Below are positions 1 through 8,542 of a stretch of DNA of 64,000 nucleotides, piece by piece. Below the pieces are notes generated by a model. It was not told the origin of the DNA, made no database searches, and saw only the letters and a program-made list of their open reading frames with translations. Numbering within the stretch: the first letter of the stretch is position 1; every line of letters starts with the position of its first letter. The translations under genes were made by a program, and so were the position numbers. Source of the DNA: Closterium sp. NIES-65 (lineage: Eukaryota > Streptophyta > Zygnematophyceae > Desmidiales > Closteriaceae); NCBI GenBank assembly GCA_948144175.1, contig CANXME010002467.1:1-64000 (forward strand). The letters are read 5' to 3'.

Positions 1-45
1 CTCTCCGTACTCCCTCTCCGTACTCCCTCTCCGTACTCCCCTTTC
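1..45. repeat. 13-bp tandem repeat
   Basis: The window opens with about three and a half copies of a 13-bp unit containing CCGTACTCCCTCT; CCGTAC recurs at 5, 18 and 31. It lies in pyrimidine-rich DNA that looks like intron sequence of the Tm-1-like gene. No function is suggested. Confidence 0.8.
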
Positions 46-451
46 CCTGTCCTCCCGACCTGCTTCTCTAAGATCGAGCAGAGACCGTGGTGTTATGGTT
101 TTGAGACGTCGCAAAGCAGAGATGGAGGGGTTATGCTGAGCAGCAGCACATGCCCTGTCAACCTACCAACTCCACCGAGCCATCTCAGCTCAGCCCATCC
201 TGATTGCCCCACTTTCCGTCCACCCTGCTCACCTTCCCTGCCCACGGCCTGTATTCACAGCTTCGTGGGAGTCGCTTCAAGCATTTCCCCCACTCCTTCG
301 TCCTCTCTCCCCCACTTTTCAAGCGGTTCTGGGCAGCACACCAACAGAGGAAGCGGACATTGTAGTGGGCGGCACCATGCCGTGCCAGCTCACCACATTC
401 CTGAGAGTCACATCAGCCACGCCCCTCTCTTCCCACTACTCCCCCTCCCAG

Positions 452-658
452 GCTGTGCTGGACATCACAACAACAGAGGTGGCGGATTTCATAGTGGGCG
501 GCACCATGCCGTGCCTGCCCACCAGGTTTGATGCCGCCATCCACAGGAAGGTTCCTCTCGTGCTCAGCCTGGGGGCGCTCGACATGGTCAACTTCGGAGA
601 AGCTTCCTCCGTGCCCAAGGAGTTTGACGGGCGCACCCTCCACGTGCACAACCCGCAG
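452..658 (+). CDS. Tm-1-like exon: UPF0261 middle part
   Basis: The exon encodes 69 in-frame codons, starting AVLDITTTEVADFIVGG and ending GRTLHVHNPQ. The acceptor is a pyrimidine-rich CCCTCCCAG ending at 451 and the donor is CAG|GTGTGA at 658/659. The stretch PLVLSLGALDMVNFGE matches the conserved core of UPF0261 proteins, an uncharacterised family that forms the N-terminal domain of Tm-1. A partial copy of its first half lies just upstream (330-420). Phase is 0 at both ends, which fits the next exon at 1141. Confidence 0.8.
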
Positions 659-738
659 GTGTGATTGTGGGGGGATGCGCAGGGAGAAGGGAGATATTGC
701 CAAGGAGTTCTATCAATGTGGCTTTTGAGTCGACTCAG

Positions 739-971
739 GAGTTTGACGGGCGCACCTTGCACATGCACAATCCACAGGTATGATTGTGAGGGGACTCTCA
801 AGGAGCGGTTCGTGATTCCGAGGGAATGTTGTGTGGGTGATGCAGTTGGGTACTAAGAGGTATGGGTGAGGGGTGGTGTGGTGGGAAGAGGTTGGTGATT
901 GTGAGGGAATACTGTCAAACATAGTACAGGGGCGCACCACGCACGTGCACAACCCCCAGGTATGATTGTGA
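739..971 (+). repeat. Two partial copies of an exon end with splice donors
   Basis: At 739-778 a copy of the end of the preceding exon reads EFDGRTLHMHNPQ in the original frame and is followed by GTATGATTG. At 932-960 a shorter, more diverged copy (GRTTHVHNPQ) is again followed by GTATGATTG. Both keep the exon-intron junction, so the duplicated piece includes the donor and the first bases of the intron. They lie inside the intron between 658 and 1141. Confidence 0.75.
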
Positions 972-1140
972 GGTGAGATGCAGGCTAGCTAAGGGAGATG
1001 ATCAAAGAACGTGATGATTGTGCTTCGTGTTTCATTGTAAGCCAAGTGTCTCTGGAGCGCGTGGCAAGTATCTGTGCACTCTCTCCCGCTCCCCTCTCCT
1101 GCATCCCTCTCCCCCCTCCTCCCACTCACCAACCCCCCAG

Positions 1141-1356
1141 GTCACCCTCATGCGCACAACGGCCGACGAGAACCGTCGGATCGCGCAGTTCATTGCGGGC
1201 AAGATGAACCAATCAGAGGCGCTCGTGACACTACTAATACCTGAGGGGGGCCTGTCCGCTCTAGACGCCCCAGGCATGGCCTTTTGGGACCCTGCTGCTG
1301 ACGCTGCTCTGTTCGAAGAGCTGGAGAAGCAAGTGGTGCAGACGGATAGCAGGAAG
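1141..1356 (+). CDS. Tm-1-like exon: UPF0261 C-terminal part
   Basis: The exon has 72 codons, from [17 protein letters not shown] to QVVQTDSRK, with acceptor CCCCCCAG at 1140 and donor AAG|GTGGGT at 1356/1357. The segment [19 protein letters not shown] is the diagnostic UPF0261 motif (usually ...SALDAPG.PFYDPEAD). Length and phase fit the neighbouring exons. Its second half is repeated immediately downstream. Confidence 0.85.
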
Positions 1357-1419
1357 GTGGGTAGAGGGTTGATGGGGGTGAAAGAGATAGAGTGCGGTAC
1401 ACATGAGTGCAATGGAGTG

Positions 1420-1530
1420 GGTGGGCTGTCGGCCCTAGACGCCCCGGGCGTGGCCTTCTGGGACCCTGCTGCTGACGCTGCTCTGTTCGAGGAGCTGGAG
1501 AAGCAAGTGGTGCAGACAGACAGCAGGAAG
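1420..1530 (+). repeat. Duplicate of the second half of the preceding exon
   Basis: The segment encodes [20 protein letters not shown] through QVVQTDSRK with only a few changes from 1246-1356, and keeps a donor, AAG|GTGGGTAAG, at 1530/1531. I see no good acceptor directly upstream, so it is either a dead copy or lies in an intron. Confidence 0.8.
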
Positions 1531-1764
1531 GTGGGTAAGGTGAAGGGTGTGAGGGATGGAATGTGGTGCAGTGTGGTTCTGTTTGTGGGCTCTGTGGCTG
1601 ATGCTGGTCTGTTTGGGAGTCTTGAGCAAGAGGTGTTGCTGATGGCAAGTGGGCAATGGGTGGTGTGTGCTGTGAGTGACCTCAACCTCTCACTCACTCT
1701 ATCTCTCTCCCTCTCCCACTCCTTCTCCCACCTGTTACTCCCTCCCGCTCCCTCTCCCTCGTAG

Positions 1765-2283
1765 ATCATTCGCCTGCCCCACCACATCAACGACCCTGCC
1801 TTCGCTGCTGCCCTCGTCAATGCTCTCCTGCCCCTCCTCCCATCCACCCAGCCCCACTCACCTCCTCCTCCTTCCCTTCCCACTGCTTCTACCGCTGACC
1901 CCTCTGCTCCCGCCACTACTCCCCCACCCGCTGAACCAACCACCATCACAACCACCTCCACCTCTCCATCCCCTTCCGCACCCCTCCCCACCACTCTCAA
2001 CCCACCCCCTGCTTTCGACCTCAGCCCGATCCCCTGGCTGGTCGACCGCCGCACCGCCATCCTGGACTCCCTGCGGTTCCAAGTGGCGGCAGGGAGGGCG
2101 ATCATAGGGGGCGGGGCGGGCACGGGGATAAGCGCCAAGTGCGAGGAGATGGGGGGCGTGGACCTCATTGTGATCTACAACTCGGGCCGCTTCCGCATGG
2201 CTGGCAGGGGGTCGCTGGCGGGGCTGCTGCCGTTTGCCGATGCCAATGCTGTGGTGGAGGACATGGCTAAAGAGGTTCTCCCG
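1765..2283 (+). CDS. Tm-1-like exon: end of UPF0261, linker, start of TIM barrel
   Basis: The exon has 173 codons open throughout. The acceptor is CCTCGTAG at 1764 and the donor CCG|GTGAGT at 2283/2284. It begins [21 protein letters not shown] (end of UPF0261), runs through about 75 residues rich in Pro, Ser and Thr, and then enters the TIM-barrel domain at [14 protein letters not shown], with [17 protein letters not shown] and [15 protein letters not shown]. The linker is long and of low complexity compared with the short linker usual in plant Tm-1 proteins. Confidence 0.85.
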
Positions 2284-2336
2284 GTGAGTGTGATTGCGGT
2301 GAGCAGCGGCATCTGATGGTATTTAGAGGTCCTGCT

Positions 2337-2577
2337 GGTGAGTGCGACAGCATTGCGAGGAGATGGGAGTGCAGAACTTCCCCACAGTCGGCCTCGTCCC
2401 CACAGTCGGCCTCGTCCCCACAGTCGGCCTCTTCCCCACAGTCGGCCTCGCCCCCACAGTCGGCCTCTTCCCCACAGTCGGCCTCTTCCCCACAGTCGGC
2501 CTCTTCCCCACAGTCGGCCTCTTCCCCACAGTCGGCCTCTACGACAGCTCTTTCCGGACCAACCTAGAGGAGACCGC
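2337..2577 (+). repeat. Mosaic exon fragment with nine 18-bp repeats (FPTVGL)n
   Basis: The fragment joins GCGAGGAGATGG, which is also found in the exon at 1765-2283, to a copy of the following exon. In that copy the stretch encoding [13 protein letters not shown] is expanded. Nine 18-bp units (2378-2539) each encode (F/V/A)PTVGL in the original frame, followed by [12 protein letters not shown]. The single-unit version is in the exon starting at 2694. It is a minisatellite born from coding sequence. Confidence 0.85.
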
Positions 2578-2693
2578 CCCTTCTCTTCCTAAACTCTCAC
2601 CCCCCTCCCCTCCCCTTCTCTCTCCCCTTCTCCCCCCCCTCCCCCCACCCCCACCCCCACGCCCCCACCTCCACCTCCCGCCACTCCCCCCAG

Positions 2694-3115
2694 GTAATCA
2701 AGTCAGTGCCAGTGCTAGCAGGCGTGTGCGCCACGGACCCCTTCCGCCAGATGCCTCTCTTCCTGCGCCGCCTCGCCGCCCTCGGCTTCGCGGGCGTCCA
2801 AAACTTCCCCACAGTGGGCCTCTACGATGGCTCTTTCCGCACCAACCTAGAGGAGACCAACATGGGGTACCCGCTGGAAGTCTCCATGATTAAAACGGCT
2901 AGTCTCCTGGGTTTCCTCACGACGCCGTATGCGTTCAACGAGGAGGAGGCGCGGAGCATGGCGGGCGCGGGGGCGGATGTGGTGGTGGCGCACATGGGGC
3001 TGACGGCAGCGGGCAGCATAGGGGCGAGAAACGGTGTGCTCTTTGGAGGAGGCGGTGGGGGCGAGTGCAGCGCATGGCTGAACGCTGCTAGAGGGGGTCA
3101 AATCCCAACGTCCTA
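2694..3115 (+). CDS. Tm-1-like exon: TIM barrel, frameshifted
   Basis: The acceptor CCCCCCAG ends at 2693. The frame reads [67 protein letters not shown]. This is the second half of the TIM-barrel domain, with the conserved GVCATDPF and QNFPTVG motifs. At the AAA run 3029-3031 there is one base too many: the family sequence continues in the next frame (TVCSLEEAV), whereas this frame runs into a stop at 3114. The copy at 3211-3370 carries the same extra base. Confidence 0.8.
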
Positions 3116-3210
3116 GTGCTGTGCCATGGTGGTGAGTGGTGCTGTGCGGTGGGGTGACTGGTGAAGTAACTGGGAATGAGTGGGATTTCAACGTGGGGAT
3201 GGGATGGGAT

Positions 3211-3370
3211 GGGGGGCGGATGTGGTGGTGGCGCACGTGGGGCTGACGGCAGCGGGCAGCATAGGGGCGAGAAACGGTGTGCTCTTTGGAGGAGGCGGTG
3301 GGGCGATTGCAGCGCATGGCTGATGCTGCTAGAGGGGTCAACCCCAACGGCCTAGTGCTGTGCCATGGCG
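3211..3370 (+). pseudogene. Second copy of the TIM-barrel exon end
   Basis: This partial copy of 2970-3110 begins at the Ala-Asp-Val-Val-Val-Ala-His region. After the shared extra A at 3272-3274 it reads SLEEAVGRLQRMADAA and ends GLVLCHG|G with donor GCG|GTGAGT at 3370/3371. That donor is in phase with the acceptor at 3732, not with the one at 3576. Confidence 0.7.
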
Positions 3371-3576
3371 GTGAGTGCTGCTGTGCGTGCGGCAACTGGG
3401 GGGATAACTGGGGAATGAACGGGCTATCAACGTGGGGGGTGGTAATCCTCCCACCCACCTTGACCTCCCTCCACCTTCCTCCCACCTTGACCACACTCCA
3501 CCTTCCTCCCGCCTTCCTTCGCGTGTTCTTGTTCATGCCACTTAGTGTGCTCCTGCCATCTCCTGCACCCCACCAG

Positions 3577-3645
3577 GTCACCATCAGTGGTCCAGAGGAG
3601 GCGAGGTATGTTCTGCAGAACACGCGGAGGGCGCACGGCTTCTAG
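3577..3645 (+). pseudogene. Last Tm-1-like exon, copy 1, with premature stop
   Basis: The acceptor CCACCAG ends at 3576. The reading SGPEEARYVLQNTRRAHGF matches the family's C-terminal GPISSPEEA...HGFYGASSMER region. The next codon is TAG (3643-3645) where the family has Tyr. The start of this copy is also out of phase by one base with the donor at 3370. Confidence 0.75.
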
Positions 3646-3732
3646 GGCGCGTCCAGCATGGAGGCCCGTCCCTCATCCCTTTCCACACTTGCTTCTCTTG
3701 CCCCTAGCCAATCCCTGTATGTACCCCGCCAG

Positions 3733-3902
3733 GTCCCATCAGTGGGCCACAGGAAGCGCGGTACAATTCTGCAGAACACGCGGGGCGTTGCACGGCTTCT
3801 ACGGCGCGTCCAGCATGGAACGGCTGCCCGTGGAAACTGCAAGTCACGGAGAACCTCAAGTGCATACAAGGCCAATTCGCTTGTCTTCCTAAGCCGTGTG
3901 TA
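3733..3902 (+). pseudogene. Last Tm-1-like exon, copy 2, with two small insertions
   Basis: The acceptor GCCAG ends at 3732 and the start (PISGPQEARY) is in phase with the donor at 3370. After Tyr one extra base shifts the frame, and a second extra base in GTTGCAC shifts it again before the family sequence HGFYGASSMERLPVETA, which is readable only in the shifted frame. A stop codon follows at about 3900. Confidence 0.7.
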
Positions 3903-3928
3903 AGGAGAGATCCTTCTGATACACCTCA

Positions 3929-4023
3929 AAAGCGCGTCCAGCATGGATGGGGCGCCTGCCTTGTGGAAACTGCCATCACTGACAACAGGCATACAAGGCC
4001 CATTCGCCTCGCCTGCCTTCTTA
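3929..4023 (+). pseudogene. Last Tm-1-like exon, copy 3, fragment
   Basis: This fragment starts at GCGTCCAGCATGGA and continues with recognisable but diverged remains of the same C-terminal sequence. It is the most decayed copy. The next 150 bases, up to element O, hold nothing I recognise. Confidence 0.6.
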
Positions 4024-4174
4024 GGTCGTTAAGACCCAGGGGACAATTTTGGAGACGTCTCAAGTATTGGAGCCTTGCAAGCATAGGTACTAGTTGGGAT
4101 ATGGGCGACTAGTTTGGATTGGTATCACTCAACAATACAATGTACTAGTTTGTGTGTTGATGTACCGTATTTAC

Positions 4175-4317
4175 TGTCAGAATACTAGGCAGAAGTTTAG
4201 AACAGAAAAGAGGGCTTTGGACTGGCAGCAGCAGGATACATATAGGAAACCCTAAATTGGGTTGTACTCGCTATAGAGTACCCCACTGCAGGCTAGACAA
4301 ATATTAACATTCTGACA
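4175..4317 (-). repeat. 3' LTR of element O
   Basis: It begins TGTCAGAATACTAGG on the plus strand and ends ATTCTGACA. It matches 5377-5510 apart from a short deletion and scattered substitutions. It contains GTTGTACTCGCTATAGAG, a diverged form of the family's conserved LTR core. Confidence 0.85.
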
Positions 4318-4924
4318 CACAACCCCATAGCCAAAGTGGGGTGTAATCAGCACAATAAGTAGGCAGAACAATAGTTCACAATGATAAGCAAAGTTAGAGG
4401 CTATCACAGAGGGCAAGTGAGGAGGAGAGACTGTGGGGGCGAGAAGACGGGAGGGCGACGGCTGAAGCTGCAGACACACTGGCAACAGGAGCGGCGCGCA
4501 CTGTGGCTACCGGCGGACTGCAGGAGTAACAGGCTCCGCGGCTAAGACGAGCGGCAGGAGCAACGGACCCACGGGCGACAGGCGCAGCAGGCTCTCTGGG
4601 CTACCAGCGGCAGAGCCCCGAACTACAGGCGCTGCGGACGACAAGACGGCTGCCTCCACTTCAACCTCCCCCAGCTGTCCACACCCATTTCATACACCCC
4701 CTGCTGTTCCCCTACCACTGCGCACGACGCCACCCCTTAGTACCACTCCGACGGCTCCCACAGCACCACACCCCCCTCAACGGCAGCTGCAGCAGTGAGA
4801 GACAGAGGAGGAGGAGGAGCAGGGGACGGAGCACACAGACCCCCAAGACTCGCCACCCCCAAACCCTAACACAGGCAACACGGGGGCAGGAGTGTGGGCA
4901 GCAGCGGGTAGCGGGCGAGCGAAG

Positions 4925-5265
4925 CGGGCCGGCGCGCTGGTCCCTAGGGCGCCTCGACGGGCGACAGTAGGGGGCGACGCGCGGGCCCCCGGGGCGCCAC
5001 GACGGGCGACGGGAGGGGGCGACCGCAGGCCCCCGGGGGCGCCTCAACGGGTGACGGGAGGGGGCGACGCGCGGACCCCCGGGGCGCCACGACGGGCGAC
5101 GGGAGGGGGGGGCAACGCGCGGGCCCCTAGGGCGCAGCGGCGGGCGACAGGAGGGGGGGAGCGACGCGCAGGCCCCCAGGGCGCCACGACGGGCGACGGG
5201 AGGGGACAGCACGCGGGCCCCCGGGGCGCCACGACGGGCAGCGATCCCGCCGCGCTCTTCCCGGG
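4925..5265 (-). repeat. GC-rich minisatellite leader of element O
   Basis: The plus strand shows repeated blocks of GGCGCCACGACGGGCGACGG and variants about 45-60 bases apart. It occupies the place where full-length family members have their repetitive leader between primer-binding site and gag. Long open frames across it are compositional and I do not call them genes. Confidence 0.75.
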
Positions 5266-5376
5266 GCGCGCGGCGGGCAGGAAACCGCCACGCGTGACAG
5301 GTAGGCCAGCAGCAGAAGCATAGGGTGGGCCCACCCACAGGATCGACCAGGGAGGGTCGACTTGCTCTGATAGCAA

Positions 5377-5510
5377 TGTCAGAATACTAGGCAGAAGTTT
5401 AGAGAAGAAAAGAGGGCTTTGGACTAGCAGCAGCAGGATACATATAGGAAACACCTAAATTGTGTTGTACTCGCTGTAGCTGCAGGCTAGACAAATACAA
5501 CATTCTGTCA
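5377..5510 (-). repeat. 5' LTR of element O
   Basis: Starts TGTCAGAATACTAGG and ends ATTCTGTCA, followed directly by the TTTAC target duplication. The adjoining 5361-5376, read on the minus strand, is a degenerate TGGTATCAGAGC-type primer-binding site. Confidence 0.85.
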
Positions 5511-5595
5511 TTTACCTGGCTAATGGACCCCCCAAATTTATAGACCCTCGGGTCGTTAAATAGGGAGGGGGTCTAATGTTATCACCACTTTCATA

Positions 5596-5728
5596 TGTCA
5601 AGATAGCAAGCATGGATGATGGCAGTGAATGAAATGTGGGTACAAGTACTAATCCTAACTTCGGGTTGTACCCCATATGAGCTACCCCACTATAGCCTAG
5701 ACAGAACTAACACATATATAGTTTGACA
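5596..5728 (-). repeat. 3' LTR of element M
   Basis: Begins TGTCAAGATAGCAAGC on the plus strand and ends ATAGTTTGACA at 5728. The following CACCCCCATACGCAAAGTGG is, on the minus strand, the family's purine-rich ...TATGGGGGTGTG tract that primes plus-strand DNA synthesis. Confidence 0.85.
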
Positions 5729-5989
5729 CACCCCCATACGCAAAGTGGGGGAGAACAAGGGGCCACAAGACCAGTCAAGAAAGCAAAGCAAGCTCGAGGT
5801 GGATCACAACGTCACGACACACTCGAGCACAAGCAAAGGGCCACAAGGCCAGTTCACATGCAGAGGTATATATGCAACAACAACAGTACAGTGATCACTA
5901 CCTAGCAAGAGCAAGCATGCAAGTATATATATATATATCACAGTACAATCGAAGTCACTAAGTGAGCAAGTGAGACGAAACAGGCACAA

Positions 5990-7349
5990 GGCCTAACATA
6001 GTACAAAAGCGCTGATGATCACCAGACGGAAATGCCTTGGCCCGAGTGGCCACGTGAGCAAGACGAAGCTGACCACGCTGCTGCAACTCTCAAGCCAGGA
6101 AGTAACGCAGAGCGATGTGCTTCGTTCTGTGCTCCAGTCTGTGCTCCTGACACAAGGCAATGGCGGCCTTCTTGTCTACATACAGAACTGGACGAGAACG
6201 AGGCCGCTATCCCAAGTCGGTCAGCAGGTAGGTGAGCCAGCGTAACTCCTGCGCAGCCATGGCTGTGGCGTAGATCTCAGCCTCACAACTTGAGCTGAGA
6301 ACAGAAGACGAGCGGGTAGACCGCCAAGAAACAGAGCCGCAGCCAAGGCTGAAAGTGTAACCCTGTCACGACCGCTGCGTAGCCAGGTCGTCAACCCAAG
6401 AAGCGTCTCAGTGTCCAGTGAGGACAACGGAGCTCCGCCCTCCAAGCACAAGCCCCATGCCCGATGTACTGCACAAGTAGTGCAGTACCCTCTTTGCAGC
6501 ATCCATGTGCACCTTTCGGTGCCGACCAGGAGCCACGTAGCGAGCCAAAAGGCCAAGAGGGTACGCGAGGTCAAGACGAGTGCAGGTCATCAGGTACATG
6601 AGGCCCACTAGCTCTGGGTACGGGCCACTCGGCTCTACGGACTCGTCCGAGCGTGGAGCTGAGAGCGAGTGACCAGTAGCCAGAGGAGTGGACAGTGGCG
6701 AGGACCAAGTGAAGCCGAAGTGCTGAAGGACCTGCCGCACCATGTGTGACTGAGTCAGGGTGATGGTGCGGCGTGCTCTGCCCTGGGTGATCTGCAAGCC
6801 AAGGTAAGTGCGCAGCTCACCCAGGTGTGCACGTGTGTCTCTTCTGCAGCTCCGACTGCACAAGGGCGAGAGCCTCAGTACACGAGGATGTAGAACGGCG
6901 GCAATGAAGTGTCGGTGCGTAGAAACAACGACGGGTCAGCAGTGGAAGGGGCAAACCCAAGAGCTGCAAGTGTCATCCTCAGTGTGTCATGCCGCTCACG
7001 AGGCGCCTGATGGAGACCGTAGACTGGCCGACGGTGGCTCCACTGGGTACTAGGAGGGAACGACCCAGTGAAGGCAAGGTGGGCGGCGCAGCCAAATCTC
7101 CTCGTGCAGACTGCCCTGTAAGAACGCAGTGCTGAAGTCCATAGAGTGAAGCTCATAGTCACACTGAGCGGCAACGTGCAGCAGCACCCGAAGAGTGGTC
7201 ATCTTCGGGGTCGGGGAGAAGGTCTGGAAGAAGTCAACTCCCTGTCGCTAACTGAAGCCTCGTGCAACGTAACGAGCCTTGAAGACATGCGGGGAACCCG
7301 GCGGTCGCTTCATCCTGAAAATCCACATGCCATCGACGATGTTCGCCCC
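5990..7349 (-). pseudogene. Element M reverse transcriptase / RNase H, broken
   Basis: Read on the minus strand, this encodes the second part of a copia reverse transcriptase and its RNase H (TGSFPPSTQWSHRRPVYGL, TDTSLPPFYILVY, YLGLQITQGRARRTITLTQS, MYLMTCTRLDLAYPLGLLA, CSTSGMGLVLGG). The sequence is spread over three frames with several frameshifts and stops, one of them just at the YVDD site. Neighbour P carries a longer readable version. The upstream part of the same gene lies beyond gypsy G at 22808 and further right. Confidence 0.85.
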
Positions 7350-7730
7350 TGTCACCGAATATGCACGGTTGTGCATATAAGGTGCCAGTTAGATTGAGGT
7401 GTAGTTCTGGTGTGGTTCGGGTGTAGTAATGATGTGTATGAATATTCGAAGGTAGGTAGTTGGGGAACCAGGGAAGTTGACGCGAGGTTGGTAGGAGAGC
7501 ACCAAGGGTGAAATCCACGCGACCAATGTGATTGAACCAACCCAGGCTCGAGCCGCACATTGAGAAATGCATGGTTCGAGCCCAGGCCAGGTAAAGTCAC
7601 TCGCTCACACAGCCCTGATGCTTTCCGGTTGCTATCCTTTCGTATAGTGGACTATTGTTGCCTCAGGTGTGCAGACAGGTGGCAGACCACTCAGGGAGGA
7701 CCCTTGAGGTGAGAGTTACATAACTTTTAT
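7350..7730 (+). repeat. 5' terminal repeat (Y) of gypsy G
   Basis: Starts TGTCACCGAATATGCACGG and matches 22340-22720 through ACATAACTTTTAT, with about five substitutions. A TATA-like CATATAAGG lies at 7374-7382. The segment CTTTCCGGTTGCTAT at 7621-7635 is the exact reverse complement of 7729-7743, just after the repeat. Confidence 0.9.
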
Positions 7731-7743
7731 AGCAACCGGAAAG
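7729..7743 (+). promoter_or_regulatory. Putative self-complementary primer-binding site of gypsy G
   Basis: ATAGCAACCGGAAAG abuts the end of the 5' terminal repeat, where a tRNA primer-binding site (usually TGG...) is expected. It is a perfect 15-nt reverse complement of 7621-7635 in the repeat. No TGG-type site is nearby, and the gag ATG follows only 15 bases later. In Tf1-type chromoviruses the RNA 5' end folds back on such a site and primes reverse transcription. The role here is inferred. Confidence 0.6.
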
Positions 7744-7758
7744 GGTGCGTGTGCAAGC

Positions 7759-8542
7759 ATGGATGTGTACGAGCTGCGTTATGGCAGGAACTATGGTCGC
7801 CGTGAGGATGATCGCTCACGGCGCGAACGCTCACGTGAGCGCGGGCGGTCGTTGGAGAGGTCACCGCGGAGGCCTGAGCGCTCGCCGCGGAGGCCGGCCT
7901 TTCGCGCAGATCTGGTCCCTCTTGCGCCAGATCGCCGAGGAGAAGGTGCAGAGCGAGAAGGAAGAGGCGGATCCGAGTCCGTCAGGATGGGAAGTGACCC
8001 GTGGCGGACGGATGCGCGCCACGGAGCTGGTGGCGATCATGGACATCGCCAGGACATGGGAGCGTATCGCTCGCCGGAAGAGGGTTACCGCCGTCGCGAA
8101 GATCGGAGTCGCGTGCATGGCCTGGAGGAATTTTTCTCTGGTCGGCAAGGAGACCTCGATGTTGACGGAGAGGACGAGGCCGACACGGCGAATAAGGCGC
8201 AGGAAATGAATCGCGAAGGCGAGGCGAAGGGCGATGACGAAGCCCAAGAAGAAGGCGCAGGCGAGCATCGCGAAATGCCCGCTGGAGTCAAGGAGGCCGA
8301 TCCGACGCAGGCGGGCGCGGCGGTGGAGCCAAGCGCGGCGAAAGCGGACGGGACGAATGGTGCGCGGAACCAGCCGCGTGGCGAAGAGAAGAACGACGGC
8401 GGGAGGCGTAGCAGTGGCCCGCGCTCATCGAATCCCCGTCAGCACCGTGACGAGAAACGCGGAGGCGAGGGGCGCGTGTCCGATTTGCGGCAGCACCGTG
8501 ACGTGGGGCACGGCGACGGCGCGCTCGCATCAGGCCAGGGAC
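7759..8542 (+). CDS. Gypsy G gag, RS-rich N-terminal part (interrupted by copia A)
   Basis: The ATG at 7759 is the first after the terminal repeat. The protein begins MDVYELRYGRNYGRREDDR and is dominated by Arg/Ser/Asp/Glu motifs (RRERSRERGRSLERSPRRP), resembling the RS domains of SR splicing factors. It continues through acidic and basic charged stretches until copia A interrupts it after 8542. The sequence resumes at 15923 with further RSPDPR-type repeats. Such a domain is not part of the standard gypsy capsid. It could bind RNA or chromatin, but nothing in the sequence decides this. Confidence 0.7.

Larger units (their letters stand above)
330..4023 (+). pseudogene. Tm-1-like gene (UPF0261 + TIM-barrel), 3' part with tandem exon copies, probably dead
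   Basis: This is a spliced gene whose 5' exons lie before the window. Its exons encode the C-terminal half of a UPF0261 domain ([30 protein letters not shown]), then a Pro/Ser/Thr-rich linker, then the TIM-barrel domain ([43 protein letters not shown]). That domain order is the one found in plant Tm-1, the tomato mosaic virus inhibitor of RNA replication, and in its widespread homologues of unclear cellular role. Introns have GT..AG borders with pyrimidine-rich acceptors. Many exons occur more than once as partial tandem copies. No complete path survives: both copies of the fourth domain exon carry one extra A in an AAA run (3029-3031 and 3272-3274), and every copy of the last exon has an indel or a stop. 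The family assignment is firm from the motifs; loss of function is inferred. Confidence 0.8.
4175..5510 (-). mobile_element. Element O: 1.3-kb coding-free LTR retrotransposon (TRIM-like)
   Basis: Two direct terminal repeats (4175-4317 and 5377-5510, 143 and 134 bp) begin TGTCAG and end in forms of CTGACA. They are flanked by a perfect 5-bp TSD, TTTAC (4170-4174 and 5511-5515). Read on the minus strand, a primer-binding site (TTGCTATCAGAGCAAG, 5361-5376) follows the 5' LTR and a purine-rich tract precedes the 3' LTR. Between them lie only a GC-rich repetitive leader and non-coding sequence; no gag or pol motif is present. LTR and leader features match the short-LTR copia family of this window, so O is a deletion derivative that needs proteins supplied in trans. 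Confidence 0.85.

Noticed and set aside
2316-2592. SPQSAS-type or HSRPRP-type repeat proteins in the other two frames
   Set aside because: Only the frame giving FPTVGL continues into recognisable Tm-1-like sequence on both sides; the others are shadows.
5915-5940. AT microsatellite in the tail of element M
   Set aside because: Short and ordinary; the same place in P and Q has related TATATA stretches of the 3' untranslated region.
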